From: Ascidiaceihabitans sp039975415
Lineage (GTDB): Bacteria; Pseudomonadota; Alphaproteobacteria; Rhodobacterales; Rhodobacteraceae
NCBI RefSeq assembly: GCF_039975415.1
Contig: NZ_JBDWHD010000004.1
DNA length: 64,000 nucleotides
Reading direction: 5' to 3' (one strand)
Positions 16,902-25,019 of this stretch are shown piece after piece (positions within the stretch are counted from its first letter, which is position 1; every line of letters begins with the position of its first letter). The translations under genes were made by a program, and so were the position numbers. Below the pieces are notes generated by a model. The model saw only the letters and a list, made by a program, of their open reading frames with translations. It was not told the origin of the DNA and did no database searches.

Positions 16902-17828
16902 ATGATAGATCAAAAAACCATCTCTGGCCGCGCGTGGGCTGAGCTGTTGCTTTTGGGACTGATTTGGGGTGCGTCCTTTCTGTCCATTCGCATCGCTTTG
17001 GATGAAGTCGGGCCATTGACGTCCGTGGCACACCGCACACTCTGGGCCATGCTTGTGTTGTGGGCTGTGGTCGCTGTGATGCGCCTGCCCCTGCCCCGCA
17101 ACCCTATGACTTGGTTTGCTTTTCTGGTGATGGGGCTTTTGAACAATGCCCTGCCCTTTACCCTGATGGCCTGGGGGCAATTGCACATCGAAAGCGGGCT
17201 GACTTCTATTCTGAACGCCTCTACCGCGATCTTTGGCGTGATCGCAGCTGCCATTTTCTTTGCCGACGAACGGATTACGCCGCGCAAAGGCATCGGGGTC
17301 GGATTGGGGTTTCTGGGTGTGACCATGGCAATCGGGTTCGAGAATATGCGCAATCTGGATTTACGCAGTGTCGCCCAACTTGCTGTTATCGCGGGCACAA
17401 TTTGCTACGCTTTGGCGGGCGTTTGGGCCCGCAAGATGCTGGGCAATCAACCACCCCAAGTGGCCGCTGCAGGCATGTTGACCGGTTCCGCCCTGATCAT
17501 AGTGCCTGTGGCATGGGTTATGGAAGGTCCCATGTCGCTGGACCTTGCGCCGCGCACGATGCTTGCCATTGGTTACTACGCGATTGTGGCCACGGCTGGG
17601 GCGTATCTGCTTTACTACCGTGTGCTAGGCATGGCCGGCAGCGGCAACCTGATGCTTGTGACTTTGTTGGTGGCCCCTGTCGCCATCATTTTTGGTGCGA
17701 CTGTTCTGGATGAAAAACTTGGCGCAAATGCCTATGCGGGTTTCGCATTTTTAGCGTTGGGTATGCTTATTCTGGATGGGCGTGTGCTGCGGGCCTTACG
17801 AATTGACCGATCCTCCCAGCCCCGTTAG
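16902..17828 (+). CDS. DMT superfamily transporter, EamA domains
   Basis: A 308-residue, ten-helix inner-membrane protein with two EamA repeats. LLLGLIWGASFLSIRIALDEVGP opens the first repeat, and SILNASTAIFGVIAAAIFFADERIT and LMLVTLLVAPVAIIFGATVLDEKLG close the two repeats with the usual conserved acidic residue. It is not closely similar to the EamA protein at 14690. It follows the FadL-type gene by 56 bp in the same direction and could be cotranscribed. The substrate is unknown. Confidence 0.87.
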   Translation: MIDQKTISGRAWAELLLLGLIWGASFLSIRIALDEVGPLTSVAHRTLWAMLVLWAVVAVMRLPLPRNPMTWFAFLVMGLLNNALPFTLMAWGQLHIESGLTSILNASTAIFGVIAAAIFFADERITPRKGIGVGLGFLGVTMAIGFENMRNLDLRSVAQLAVIAGTICYALAGVWARKMLGNQPPQVAAAGMLTGSALIIVPVAWVMEGPMSLDLAPRTMLAIGYYAIVATAGAYLLYYRVLGMAGSGNLMLVTLLVAPVAIIFGATVLDEKLGANAYAGFAFLALGMLILDGRVLRALRIDRSSQPR

Positions 17829-17840
17829 GACACTCCCAAT

Positions 17841-17882
17841 ACAGCGGACCTGCTACAGCGGGTCCAACACAGCGGGACACAA
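17841..17882 (+). repeat. Three tandem 14-bp repeats ahead of the P-loop ATPase gene
   Basis: ACAGCGG begins at 17841, 17855 and 17869, exactly 14 bp apart, with degenerate second halves. The array ends two bases before the ATG at 17885 and replaces any recognisable ribosome site. Within it GGACC and GGTCC can also pair. It looks like an operator array or a replication slippage product. Confidence 0.6.
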
Positions 17883-17884
17883 CG

Positions 17885-18742
17885 ATGCTTTATCCAAACG
17901 CAAAAGCGTGGCGCGACGCCAAAAATAAACGGGTGATGGTTTACGGCATGTCCGGCCTTGGCAAAACGCATATGTCATCGATCTTGCGCGACACAGGTCA
18001 GTGGTTTCATTATTCGATCGATTACCGCATAGGCACCCGGTACATGGGTGAATACATCGCGGACAACGCCAAAGCAGAGGCGATGAAGGTTCCATTTTTG
18101 CGTGATCTGTTGATGTCGGACAGCATCTACATCGGATCCAACATCACATTCGAGAACCTTAGCCCCGTGGCCACCTATTTGGGCAAGCCCGGCGACACGC
18201 AGCGCGGTGGCTTGGCCATTGAGGAATACAAACGCCGGCAGGACCAATTCCGCACTGCCGAAATTCACGCGCTGAATGACACAGGCTATTTTGCGGACCG
18301 TGGTGCGCGACTGTATGGCTACCCCCACTTTATCTGCGACACAGGCGGATCAATTTGTGAATGGGTCGAAGCAGACGATGACAGCGACGCCTTGATGCAA
18401 GAGCTAAGCGCAACCTGCCTGCCGATCTGGCTCAAAGGATCAGACGCGCACACTGCAGAACTTGTGCGCAGGTTCGACAAAGCCCCCAAGCCAATGGCGT
18501 ATCAACCGGCATTTTTAACGCGGTGCTGGGACGAATACTTAAACGAAAACAATGCCTCAGCGGACGACGTTGATCCTGACACATTCATTCGATGGACCTA
18601 TGCGCGTGCTTTGGCACATCGTCAGCCACGCTATGAAGCTATGGCGCGTTGGGGCGTGACAGTCACCGCCGATGACGTTTACGCCCTGAAGTCCGCAGAA
18701 GATTTTGACGCGATGATAGAAGCTGCACTCGACGCGATGTGA
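17885..18742 (+). CDS. P-loop ATPase of unknown function
   Basis: A 285-residue soluble protein with a Walker A motif GMSGLGKT at about residues 21-28, set in RVMVYGMSGLGKTHMSSILRD-type context like small-molecule kinases and dephospho-CoA kinase-like proteins. The remainder has no motif I can name; it includes an ICDTGGSICEW segment that could be a Walker B-like strand, and an acidic C-terminal tail. It stands alone between an EamA transporter and metA. Three 14-bp tandem repeats directly precede its start codon. Function unknown. Confidence 0.7.
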   Translation: MLYPNAKAWRDAKNKRVMVYGMSGLGKTHMSSILRDTGQWFHYSIDYRIGTRYMGEYIADNAKAEAMKVPFLRDLLMSDSIYIGSNITFENLSPVATYLGKPGDTQRGGLAIEEYKRRQDQFRTAEIHALNDTGYFADRGARLYGYPHFICDTGGSICEWVEADDDSDALMQELSATCLPIWLKGSDAHTAELVRRFDKAPKPMAYQPAFLTRCWDEYLNENNASADDVDPDTFIRWTYARALAHRQPRYEAMARWGVTVTADDVYALKSAEDFDAMIEAALDAM

Positions 18743-18875
18743 TGTGATGGTGGCCCGGATTTCGGTGCACCGCGTCATGTTAGACGGGGCTGCACACACC
18801 ACTGTGTAGGCATCACACTGGAAATCCCCCGCTGCACTGGTTATCTGATGCCTTCAACTCCAAAGGACCCGACCT

Positions 18876-19793
18876 ATGCCGATCAAACTGCCGTCTGACC
18901 TACCTGCCTATGCTGTGCTAAAACGCGAAGGTGTGTCGGTTATGGATGAAGATGCAGCATCGCGTCAGGACATACGGCCTTTGCGGATTGCTTTGCTCAA
19001 TCTGATGCCGAAAAAAATTCAGACGGAAAACCAGTTTGCACGGTTGATTGGGGCCACGCCATTGCAGATCGAACTTAGCCTGATCCGCATGACCAACCAC
19101 TATTCACGCAACACCACCGAAGAACATATGGAAAGCTTTTACCGCCCGTTTTCCGACGTCAAAGGTGAAAAGTTTGACGGGCTGATCATAACTGGCGCCC
19201 CCATCGAACATCTGGCGTTTGACAACGTGGACTACTGGGACGAGTTGCGCGAAGTGATGGATTGGACGCAAACCAATGTCCATTCCACATTTGGCGTGTG
19301 CTGGGGTGGAATGGCCCTGATCAATCACTTCCACGGTGTAGAGAAACATATGCTTGAGGCCAAGGCGTTCGGGTGTTTCAGACACAAGAACCTCAATGCA
19401 GCATCGCCGTTTCTGCGTGGGTTTTCAGATGATTGCGTCATACCTGTCAGCCGTTGGACAGAGATGCGCCAATCCGAAATCGAGGCCGCCGAAGGCCTTC
19501 ACACCTTGTTAGGGAGTGACGAGGTAGGCCCTTGCCTTGTCGAAGATCCAGCACATCGTGCACTGTATATCTTCAACCACTTTGAATACGACAGCGACAC
19601 GCTGAAGCAGGAATATGACCGCGATGTCGCGGAAGGCACGCCCATCAACATACCCCAAAACTACTATCCAAACGATGATCCTACGCAGCCCCCTATGAAC
19701 AGATGGCGCAGCCACGCACATCTTTTGTACTGCAATTGGGTGAATGAGATTTATCAATCCACGCCCTTCGAAATGGACAAAATCGGTGGTTAA
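18876..19793 (+). CDS. metA: Homoserine O-acyltransferase MetA, acetyl-type
   Basis: It acylates homoserine as the first committed step of methionine synthesis. The 305 residues show the catalytic Cys142 (GVCWGG), and His235 and Glu237 in FNHFEYD, the E. coli MetA triad at the same numbers. The acyl-specificity position 111 is glutamate (GAPIEHLAF), whereas succinyl-type enzymes such as E. coli have glycine; by the rule established for this family it should use acetyl-CoA. AAAGGA precedes the ATG. The 133-bp leader holds a palindrome CGGTGCACCG (18763-18772), but I could not fold a SAM riboswitch. Confidence 0.95.
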   Translation: MPIKLPSDLPAYAVLKREGVSVMDEDAASRQDIRPLRIALLNLMPKKIQTENQFARLIGATPLQIELSLIRMTNHYSRNTTEEHMESFYRPFSDVKGEKFDGLIITGAPIEHLAFDNVDYWDELREVMDWTQTNVHSTFGVCWGGMALINHFHGVEKHMLEAKAFGCFRHKNLNAASPFLRGFSDDCVIPVSRWTEMRQSEIEAAEGLHTLLGSDEVGPCLVEDPAHRALYIFNHFEYDSDTLKQEYDRDVAEGTPINIPQNYYPNDDPTQPPMNRWRSHAHLLYCNWVNEIYQSTPFEMDKIGG

Positions 19794-20751
19794 GATTCTT
19801 GGATTTGGTGTCGCGGTCATATTGATCGGGTTTACGGTTTTGACGCTTTGGCGTGTTCAGCAGAATGCGCGCACGGCCGCCCGTGAATTTCCAGCACCTG
19901 GCGCCTTTGTAGATGTGGACGGCCATCCGGTGCATTATGTCGAAATGGGCCAAAAAGCGGGAACAGCGCCGGATCTGGTATTGATCCACGGCGCTTCCGG
20001 CAACACACGCGACATGACCTTTTCTTTGGCAACGCAACTGGCGCCAGACTACCGTTTGGTCATATTTGATCGTCCGGGATTGGGCCATACGCCTGCGCTG
20101 GGTCCAAAGGGTGTGTCGATTTCTGATCAGGCACGGCTTTTGTCTGCCGCCGCCACAGCCATCGGGGTGGAAACACCCATTGTTGCGGGCCAAAGCTTTG
20201 GTGGGGCTGTCACGATGGCTTGGGCTGTCAATCATCCAGATACGATATCGGCTGCCATGTTGATGGCCGGTGCAACCCATCCTTGGGAAGGTCCACGCGA
20301 CGCATTTTCGGCGCGGCTGGCGCATCCCGTATTCGGGCCCATCGTGGCACGGCTGATTTCGGCCTGGGCGCCGCAAGACTATGTAAAAGCCAGCATCGAA
20401 AGCATTTTCGAGCCGCAAAATGCACCCGAAGGCTACGGCGAAGCTGTCGGGGTGCCGTTGGTTTTGCGCCCTGCCACATTGATCGCAAATGCGCAGCAAC
20501 GCGACGACCTGCGCGAAGAAGTCCGCGCTTTGCACACAAAATATCCAGACCTGACACTTCCCATCGAAATTGTGCACGGCGACGCCGACACAATCGTGGG
20601 GCTTTCGGTGCATTCTGAACGGATGGTGGCCGAAGTGGCATCCGCGCGTTTGACCGTGTTGCCCGGTATCGGTCACATGCCACAACATGTCAGTCACCCA
20701 GAGGTGATCGCAGCAATTGAACGTGCGGCGGTACGCGCAGGTTTGCGTTAA
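19744..20751 (+). CDS. Alpha/beta hydrolase, membrane-anchored
   Basis: A 335-residue alpha/beta-hydrolase fold protein. An N-terminal hydrophobic segment (about residues 18-36) should anchor it to the inner membrane. The oxyanion LIHGASG, the nucleophile elbow GQSFGG, a late aspartate in HGDADTIVG and the histidine in GIGHMPQ complete the catalytic set. The ATG at 19744 makes a 50-bp overlap with metA; a GTG at 19786 would overlap only slightly, so the start is uncertain. The overlap suggests cotranscription with metA, but a link to methionine synthesis is unproven. Confidence 0.82.
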   Translation: MRFINPRPSKWTKSVVKILGFGVAVILIGFTVLTLWRVQQNARTAAREFPAPGAFVDVDGHPVHYVEMGQKAGTAPDLVLIHGASGNTRDMTFSLATQLAPDYRLVIFDRPGLGHTPALGPKGVSISDQARLLSAAATAIGVETPIVAGQSFGGAVTMAWAVNHPDTISAAMLMAGATHPWEGPRDAFSARLAHPVFGPIVARLISAWAPQDYVKASIESIFEPQNAPEGYGEAVGVPLVLRPATLIANAQQRDDLREEVRALHTKYPDLTLPIEIVHGDADTIVGLSVHSERMVAEVASARLTVLPGIGHMPQHVSHPEVIAAIERAAVRAGLR

Positions 20752-20810
20752 CCGACGCGCTGCCGCATAGTGATGTAAAGCGCACTCACATCCCCCAAAA
20801 GGAGCCAACC

Positions 20811-21680
20811 ATGACACGTCCATTTGACGGGGCCATCACCAAATTTTTCGAAGACACCGTGCCTGAAAATGTGCGTGATGCGATTGAAAATGCACATAAA
20901 GACGACATCCTGAACCCGAACTATCCCCACCAGAAACGGATGAAACGGAAGCACTACGAAGAGGATCTGGAAAAGCTGCAGATTGAATTGGTCAAGATGC
21001 AAGCTTGGGCGCATGAAACCGGACAACGGATCGCTGTCGTATTCGAAGGGCGTGATGCCGCGGGCAAAGGCGGAACCATCAGCCGTTTCCGGACGAACTT
21101 AAACCCACGCGTTGCCAATGTTGTGGCGTTGTCCAAACCCACAGACACAGAATCCAGCCAATGGTATTTCCAGCGCTACATTCAACATCTTCCGTCCGGG
21201 GGGCGCATCACGTTTTTTGATCGCAGCTGGTACAACCGCGCTGTGGTGGAACATGTGTTTGGATTTTGTGAGGTCCGGCAACGAACAGCTTTTTTCAAAC
21301 AGGTCAATGATTTTGAAAAGTTGATCACCGGAGACGGTGTCAAACTGTTCAAATTCTGGCTGAACGTGGGGCGCGCAGAGCAATTACGGCGTATGTTGAA
21401 ACGTGAAAGCGACCCTTTAAAGCAATGGAAGCTCAGCTGGATCGATGTGGAAGGGCTTGGTAAATGGGAAGAGTACACCAAAGCCATCGCAGAGACTTTC
21501 CAAAAAACCCACACACACCACGCGCCGTGGACTGTTGTGCGCAGCGACGACAAAAAGCGGGCGCGCCTGAACGCCATAAGATCGGTACTGAACGAATTGA
21601 GCTACACAGGCAAAGACGTCCACAATATCGGCAAGATTGACCGACAAGTGCTTGACGGACCGGACATCTGGAATGCCTAA
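20811..21680 (+). CDS. ppk2: Polyphosphate kinase 2
   Basis: It uses polyphosphate to phosphorylate nucleoside diphosphates (or makes polyphosphate in reverse). The 289-residue single-domain protein has the Walker A sequence FEGRDAAGKGG, a lid region, and the Walker B-like FFDRSWYNRAVVE; the single PPK2 domain and N-terminal extension fit class I enzymes. AAAAGGAG precedes the ATG. Its end overlaps the tetR-type gene by eight bases, so the two are probably an operon. Preference for ADP or GDP cannot be read from sequence. Confidence 0.93.
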   Translation: MTRPFDGAITKFFEDTVPENVRDAIENAHKDDILNPNYPHQKRMKRKHYEEDLEKLQIELVKMQAWAHETGQRIAVVFEGRDAAGKGGTISRFRTNLNPRVANVVALSKPTDTESSQWYFQRYIQHLPSGGRITFFDRSWYNRAVVEHVFGFCEVRQRTAFFKQVNDFEKLITGDGVKLFKFWLNVGRAEQLRRMLKRESDPLKQWKLSWIDVEGLGKWEEYTKAIAETFQKTHTHHAPWTVVRSDDKKRARLNAIRSVLNELSYTGKDVHNIGKIDRQVLDGPDIWNA

Positions 21681-22290
21681 ACGCGGCTATCACCACGGTA
21701 ACTTGCGGCAGGCCCTGATCAATGCCTCACTTGAATTGATTGAGGTCAAAGGCCCGCAAGGTTTCACTTTGTCAGAAGCAGCAAAGCAAGCTGGGGTAAC
21801 GCCAGCGGCCGTGTACCGCCACTTTGAAGGGCGCGAAGACCTGATCGCCGAAGCTGCGCGCCAAGGGTATGAGATCTTTGCCGATTTGATGGAATTTGCA
21901 TACCAGTCCGGCCAACCGTCGGATCTGGCAGCCTTTGAGGCAACAGGACGTGCTTATCTGGCTTTTGCACGTAAGTACCCCGGCCACTACATCGCAATGT
22001 TCGAAAGTGGAATTTCAGTAAATCGCACGCCAGATTTGGCGGCTGTAGCAAGCCGCGCAAACGGTGTGTTGGAAAAAGCGGCCACCGACCTTAGCAAACA
22101 CATCCCCGAAGACAAACGCCCACCTGCGTCGATGTTCAGCGCCCACATCTGGGCCATGAGCCACGGTGTAGTGGAACTCTTTGCACGGAACTCACCCGGG
22201 CGCGCCAGCCCCTTCCCGCCCGAGGACTTGCTCGAGACCGGTATCGGTATTTATCTGCGCGGATTGGGGTTAATTCAGCCTGACGAATAA
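21673..22290 (+). CDS. TetR/AcrR family transcriptional regulator
   Basis: A 205-residue regulator. The N-terminal helix-turn-helix reads GFTLSEAAKQAGVTPAAVYRHF (about residues 28-49) after a basic MPKRGYHHGNLR start; the C-terminal ligand domain contains YLAFARKYPGHYIAMFE, as in the TetR_C_13/33 type. The frame is open from 21637, but the ATG at 21673 gives the family N-terminus and an eight-base overlap with ppk2. It may control the ppk2 operon or the neighbouring oxidoreductase. It ends before a dispersed intergenic repeat. Confidence 0.87.
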   Translation: MPKRGYHHGNLRQALINASLELIEVKGPQGFTLSEAAKQAGVTPAAVYRHFEGREDLIAEAARQGYEIFADLMEFAYQSGQPSDLAAFEATGRAYLAFARKYPGHYIAMFESGISVNRTPDLAAVASRANGVLEKAATDLSKHIPEDKRPPASMFSAHIWAMSHGVVELFARNSPGRASPFPPEDLLETGIGIYLRGLGLIQPDE

Positions 22291-22302
22291 AGACACTGCG
22301 TA

Positions 22303-22358
22303 TTCTTTTCGCCAGAAATATCCCGGGGGGACGCCGATAGGCGTGGGGGCTGGCCCCC
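22303..22358 (-). repeat. Dispersed C-rich intergenic element, copy A
   Basis: Read on the minus strand: a GGGGGC/GCCCCC hairpin (22345-22358), a second hairpin ACGCC/GGCGT, then CCCCCCGGGATATTTC followed by TGGCGAAAAGAA. The same tail occurs at 27977, 42015 and 58950. This copy separates the convergent tetR-type and LLM genes. Confidence 0.7.
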
Positions 22359-22396
22359 TATTTGAAAAGTCATGAATTTTGCGAACGTCTATGCGG

Positions 22397-23392
22397 CTAA
22401 GCTGCAAATTTTGCGCCAATAGCCTGCAAAGCGTCTGCGGCAATCTCAAATGACCGAACCCGCGCGCTATGGTCATGGATTTGCCCAGTCAAAATCATCT
22501 CGTCTGGTTGGTACTGTGAAATCAGCGCCGATAACTCTGTTTTCACTGTCGACAGGCTGCCGGTTGCAGAAATCGTAAGCATCTGGTCAACGCCCCGCCG
22601 CATTGCAGGCCCGATCTCTGCATCAATATCTTCTACGGGTCGCGGCAGTTTCCCACGGGTCCCTGTGTGCATGCGCGCAAAAGCTTGTTGCATAGAGGTG
22701 CGCAAATATGCGCCTTCAGCATCAGTATCTGCCGCAAAAACATTGGCCGCCAACATAAAGTAAGGTGCATCTTGATGCACCGATGGCTTGAAATCGCGGC
22801 GATAGATATCGGCGGCCTCTTCCAAAGCGGCTGGGGCAAAGTGGGATGCAAAGGCATACGGTAATCCCATGTGTGCCGCCAATTGCGCCCCATACAACGA
22901 TGATCCCAATATCCACAACGGGACATGGGTCCCTTCGCCGGGCAAAGCACGCACAGCGACCCCTTCAACCGGATCGCCCAAATAGCGCAGTAACTCGGTC
23001 ACATCTGCTGGAAAATTGTCCCCTCCTGCCCGGCGCAGCGCCATGTAGACGGCTTGATCCCCACCCGGAGCGCGGCCCAAACCCAGATCAATTCGGTCAC
23101 CATAAAGCGTCGCCAAAGTGCCAAACTGTTCCGCAATCGCCAATGGGGCATGGTTGGGCAGCATAATGCCACCTGCCCCAATGCGCATGGTTTTTGTGTG
23201 CGCGGCCACGTGCCCTATCAAAACAGACGTTGCCGCAGATGCGATGCCCGGCATGTTGTGGTGTTCGGCCATCCAATACCGGTGATACCCCAAGGCCTCG
23301 GCGCGTTGCGCAAGGTCCGTCGTATTGCGCATCGCTTGCACCGCATCGAAACCTTCGGGCACAGGGGCAAGATCAAGAACAGAATACTTCAC
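22397..23392 (-). CDS. LLM class flavin-dependent oxidoreductase (luciferase-like)
   Basis: A 331-residue member of the bacterial luciferase-like monooxygenase superfamily, of the MsnO8 type. Supporting segments are KYSVLDLAPVPEG at the start, RYWMAEHHNMPGIASAAT, GAGGIMLPNHAPLAIAEQFGTL and DLGLGRAPGGDQ, which form the flavin-binding TIM barrel. A TTG at 23398 is in frame, but the GTG at 23392 is correctly spaced behind AAGGAG. The gene is monocistronic with a C-rich repeat downstream. The substrate is unknown. Confidence 0.87.
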   Translation of the reverse strand: MKYSVLDLAPVPEGFDAVQAMRNTTDLAQRAEALGYHRYWMAEHHNMPGIASAATSVLIGHVAAHTKTMRIGAGGIMLPNHAPLAIAEQFGTLATLYGDRIDLGLGRAPGGDQAVYMALRRAGGDNFPADVTELLRYLGDPVEGVAVRALPGEGTHVPLWILGSSLYGAQLAAHMGLPYAFASHFAPAALEEAADIYRRDFKPSVHQDAPYFMLAANVFAADTDAEGAYLRTSMQQAFARMHTGTRGKLPRPVEDIDAEIGPAMRRGVDQMLTISATGSLSTVKTELSALISQYQPDEMILTGQIHDHSARVRSFEIAADALQAIGAKFAA

Positions 23393-23438
23393 AGACAAGG
23401 CTCCTTTAGGGCCAACCTAAGCATCAAACGGCAAAAGA

Positions 23439-23468
23439 AAAAGGGCGCAGCAAATGCCACGCCCTTTT
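23439..23468 (-). terminator. Intrinsic terminator after rpsI
   Basis: AAAAGGGCG (23439-23447) pairs with CGCCCTTTT (23460-23468) around a 12-base loop. On the minus strand the stem runs into a T-rich stretch (TTTTTCTTTT). It lies 20 bp after the rpsI stop and also just ahead of the LLM gene leader. Confidence 0.85.
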
Positions 23469-23488
23469 CCAAAATATGTAGGTAAAAC

Positions 23489-23983
23489 TTAACGCTTCGA
23501 GAACTGGAAGCTCTTACGCGCTTTGGCTTTACCGTATTTCTTACGCTCAACAACGCGGCTGTCGCGTGTCAGGAAGCCTGCCGCTTTCAATGCGCCGCGC
23601 AACGACGGATCATACAGCTGCAATGCTTTGGAAATGCCGTGCTTTACCGCACCGGCTTGACCGGACAAGCCGCCGCCTTTGACCGTTGCAACAACGTCAA
23701 ATTCGCCAACGACACCTGCGATGGAAAATGGCTGCGCCAGGATCATCTGCAAAACAGGACGGGCAAAATAAGCGTTTTGCTCTTTGCCGTTCACGGTCAC
23801 TTTGCCGGACCCTGGTTTGATCCAGACACGGGCAACAGCATCTTTACGCTTGCCTGTGGCATAGGAACGGCCCAGTTCGTCACGCACGGGTTCACGCGGT
23901 GTCAGCTCAACTGCAGGCATTGCGGCTTCGCCAGCAACAGCTTGCAAGTCTTCGAGTGTGTTGATTTCGTCAGACATGCTCAT
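23489..23983 (-). CDS. rpsI: 30S ribosomal protein S9
   Basis: Small-subunit ribosomal protein near the P site. The 164 residues include a family N-terminal extension of about 35 residues found in alphaproteobacteria, then GRSYATGKRKDAVARVWIK-type core and the C-terminal KYGKAKARKSFQFSKR tail that reaches P-site tRNA. The ATG at 23983 overlaps the rplM stop (ATGA); a second ATG two codons later is possible. The order rplM-rpsI is universal in bacteria. It ends at a strong terminator. Confidence 0.97.
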   Translation of the reverse strand: MSMSDEINTLEDLQAVAGEAAMPAVELTPREPVRDELGRSYATGKRKDAVARVWIKPGSGKVTVNGKEQNAYFARPVLQMILAQPFSIAGVVGEFDVVATVKGGGLSGQAGAVKHGISKALQLYDPSLRGALKAAGFLTRDSRVVERKKYGKAKARKSFQFSKR

Positions 23984-24441
23984 GCGCTCCGTGTGTTTTT
24001 CTTGTTCATGGATGCAACATCCAGAACTTCAGGGTTTTGAGCTTCATGCGGGTGATCGCCACCAGCATAAACGCGCAGGTTTGTCATTTGTACGCGGGCC
24101 AGACGGTTGCCAGGCAACATGCGTTTGACCGCTTGGGTGACGACGCGCTCTGGGTGTGCACCTTCAAGGATTTGCGCCTTCGTGCGGGACTTGATGCCGC
24201 CCGGGTGGCCAGTGTGCCAGTAAAAGTGCTCTTCGCGCTTTTTGCCGGTCATCTGGATTTTTTCAGCGTTGATGATGATCACATTGTCGCCCATATCCAT
24301 GTGCGGTGTGAAAGATGGCTTGTGCTTGCCGCGCAGGCGCATCGCAACGATCGACGCCAAACGGCCCAGCACGATGCCTTCAGCATCAATGATGATCCAC
24401 TTTTTGTCGATGTCTGCTGGTGTTGCAGAAAAAGTTTTCAT
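23980..24441 (-). CDS. rplM: 50S ribosomal protein L13
   Basis: An early-assembling large-subunit protein of 153 residues. Conserved segments are KKWIIIDAEGIVLGRLAS at the start, GDNVIIINAEKI and AVKRMLPGNRLAR. It is slightly longer than E. coli L13 (142 residues), as usual for alphaproteobacteria. It leads the two-gene rplM-rpsI operon, with a promoter match at 24484-24512 on the minus strand. Confidence 0.97.
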   Translation of the reverse strand: MKTFSATPADIDKKWIIIDAEGIVLGRLASIVAMRLRGKHKPSFTPHMDMGDNVIIINAEKIQMTGKKREEHFYWHTGHPGGIKSRTKAQILEGAHPERVVTQAVKRMLPGNRLARVQMTNLRVYAGGDHPHEAQNPEVLDVASMNKKNTRSA

Positions 24442-24483
24442 GTGAGTTAGCCCTATGGGTTGGGTTTTGAATTCGATTGGTGG

Positions 24484-24512
24484 GTTATAGAAGGGGCAAA
24501 CAATCGTTTCAA
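24484..24512 (-). promoter_or_regulatory. Sigma-70-type promoter of rplM-rpsI
   Basis: On the minus strand TTGAAA (complement of 24507-24512) and TATAAC (complement of 24484-24489) are separated by exactly 17 bp. This places transcription start about 35 bases before the rplM ATG. A second AT-rich stretch (24560-24575) lies further upstream in the 266-bp divergent gap. Confidence 0.6.
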
Positions 24513-24707
24513 GCGCAATGTTCTGGCTTTTTTACTGCAAAAACAGTTACTTAAAATTAAGGTATTATTATACCCCATTCAATCACGCCCATTTCAGGTC
24601 GTTTTTTCATTCCCCTTCGTGACGCAATTTCCGCTTGCAATCAATCCGGTGCCTCGCATCATAGCCCAAGTTTGCTGTCGGTCTTTCTTAGCGGTGCCCC
24701 CTTTCCT

Positions 24708-25019
24708 ATGACATCCTTTTTCGCTCCAGTCTTGTCCGGCCTTGTCTTGCTGGCAGTGTCCACTTTTGTCGGGATGTGGCCTGTCGTCAAACTGATCAAA
24801 GTGCGCGAAGCAAAACACGAGCTGAAACAAGGATCTGCCGGGTTTCTGCGCACCCTCAGCGGCTGGTCAGTCATTGCCTTTTGGCTCATGACCACGTGGT
24901 TCTTTGCAACAATCATCGGCGATTGGGGGGCCACGGGCGATCTGGACGGCGCGATTGAACGGTCCTGGCTTAGGTTGCGAATTTTGTTGGAAATCGCTGC
25001 AGCTTTGGCGGACGACTGA
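24708..25019 (+). CDS. Small two-helix membrane protein
   Basis: A 103-residue protein with two predicted transmembrane helices (about 8-28 and 54-76) joined by a basic cytoplasmic-type loop KLIKVREAKHELKQGSAGFLR. The frame is open from 24672, but the ATG at 24708 starts directly at the hydrophobic N-terminus. Its TGA shares a base with the ATG of the zinc-ribbon gene, so the two are cotranslated and probably work together. I do not recognise the family. Confidence 0.7.
   Translation: MTSFFAPVLSGLVLLAVSTFVGMWPVVKLIKVREAKHELKQGSAGFLRTLSGWSVIAFWLMTTWFFATIIGDWGATGDLDGAIERSWLRLRILLEIAAALADD

Noticed and set aside
18743..18875. Possible SAM riboswitch before metA
   Set aside because: The leader has a palindrome CGGTGCACCG and CACAC/GTGTG pairing, but I could not place the SAM-II or SAM/SAH pseudoknot core. 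A covariance search would decide.
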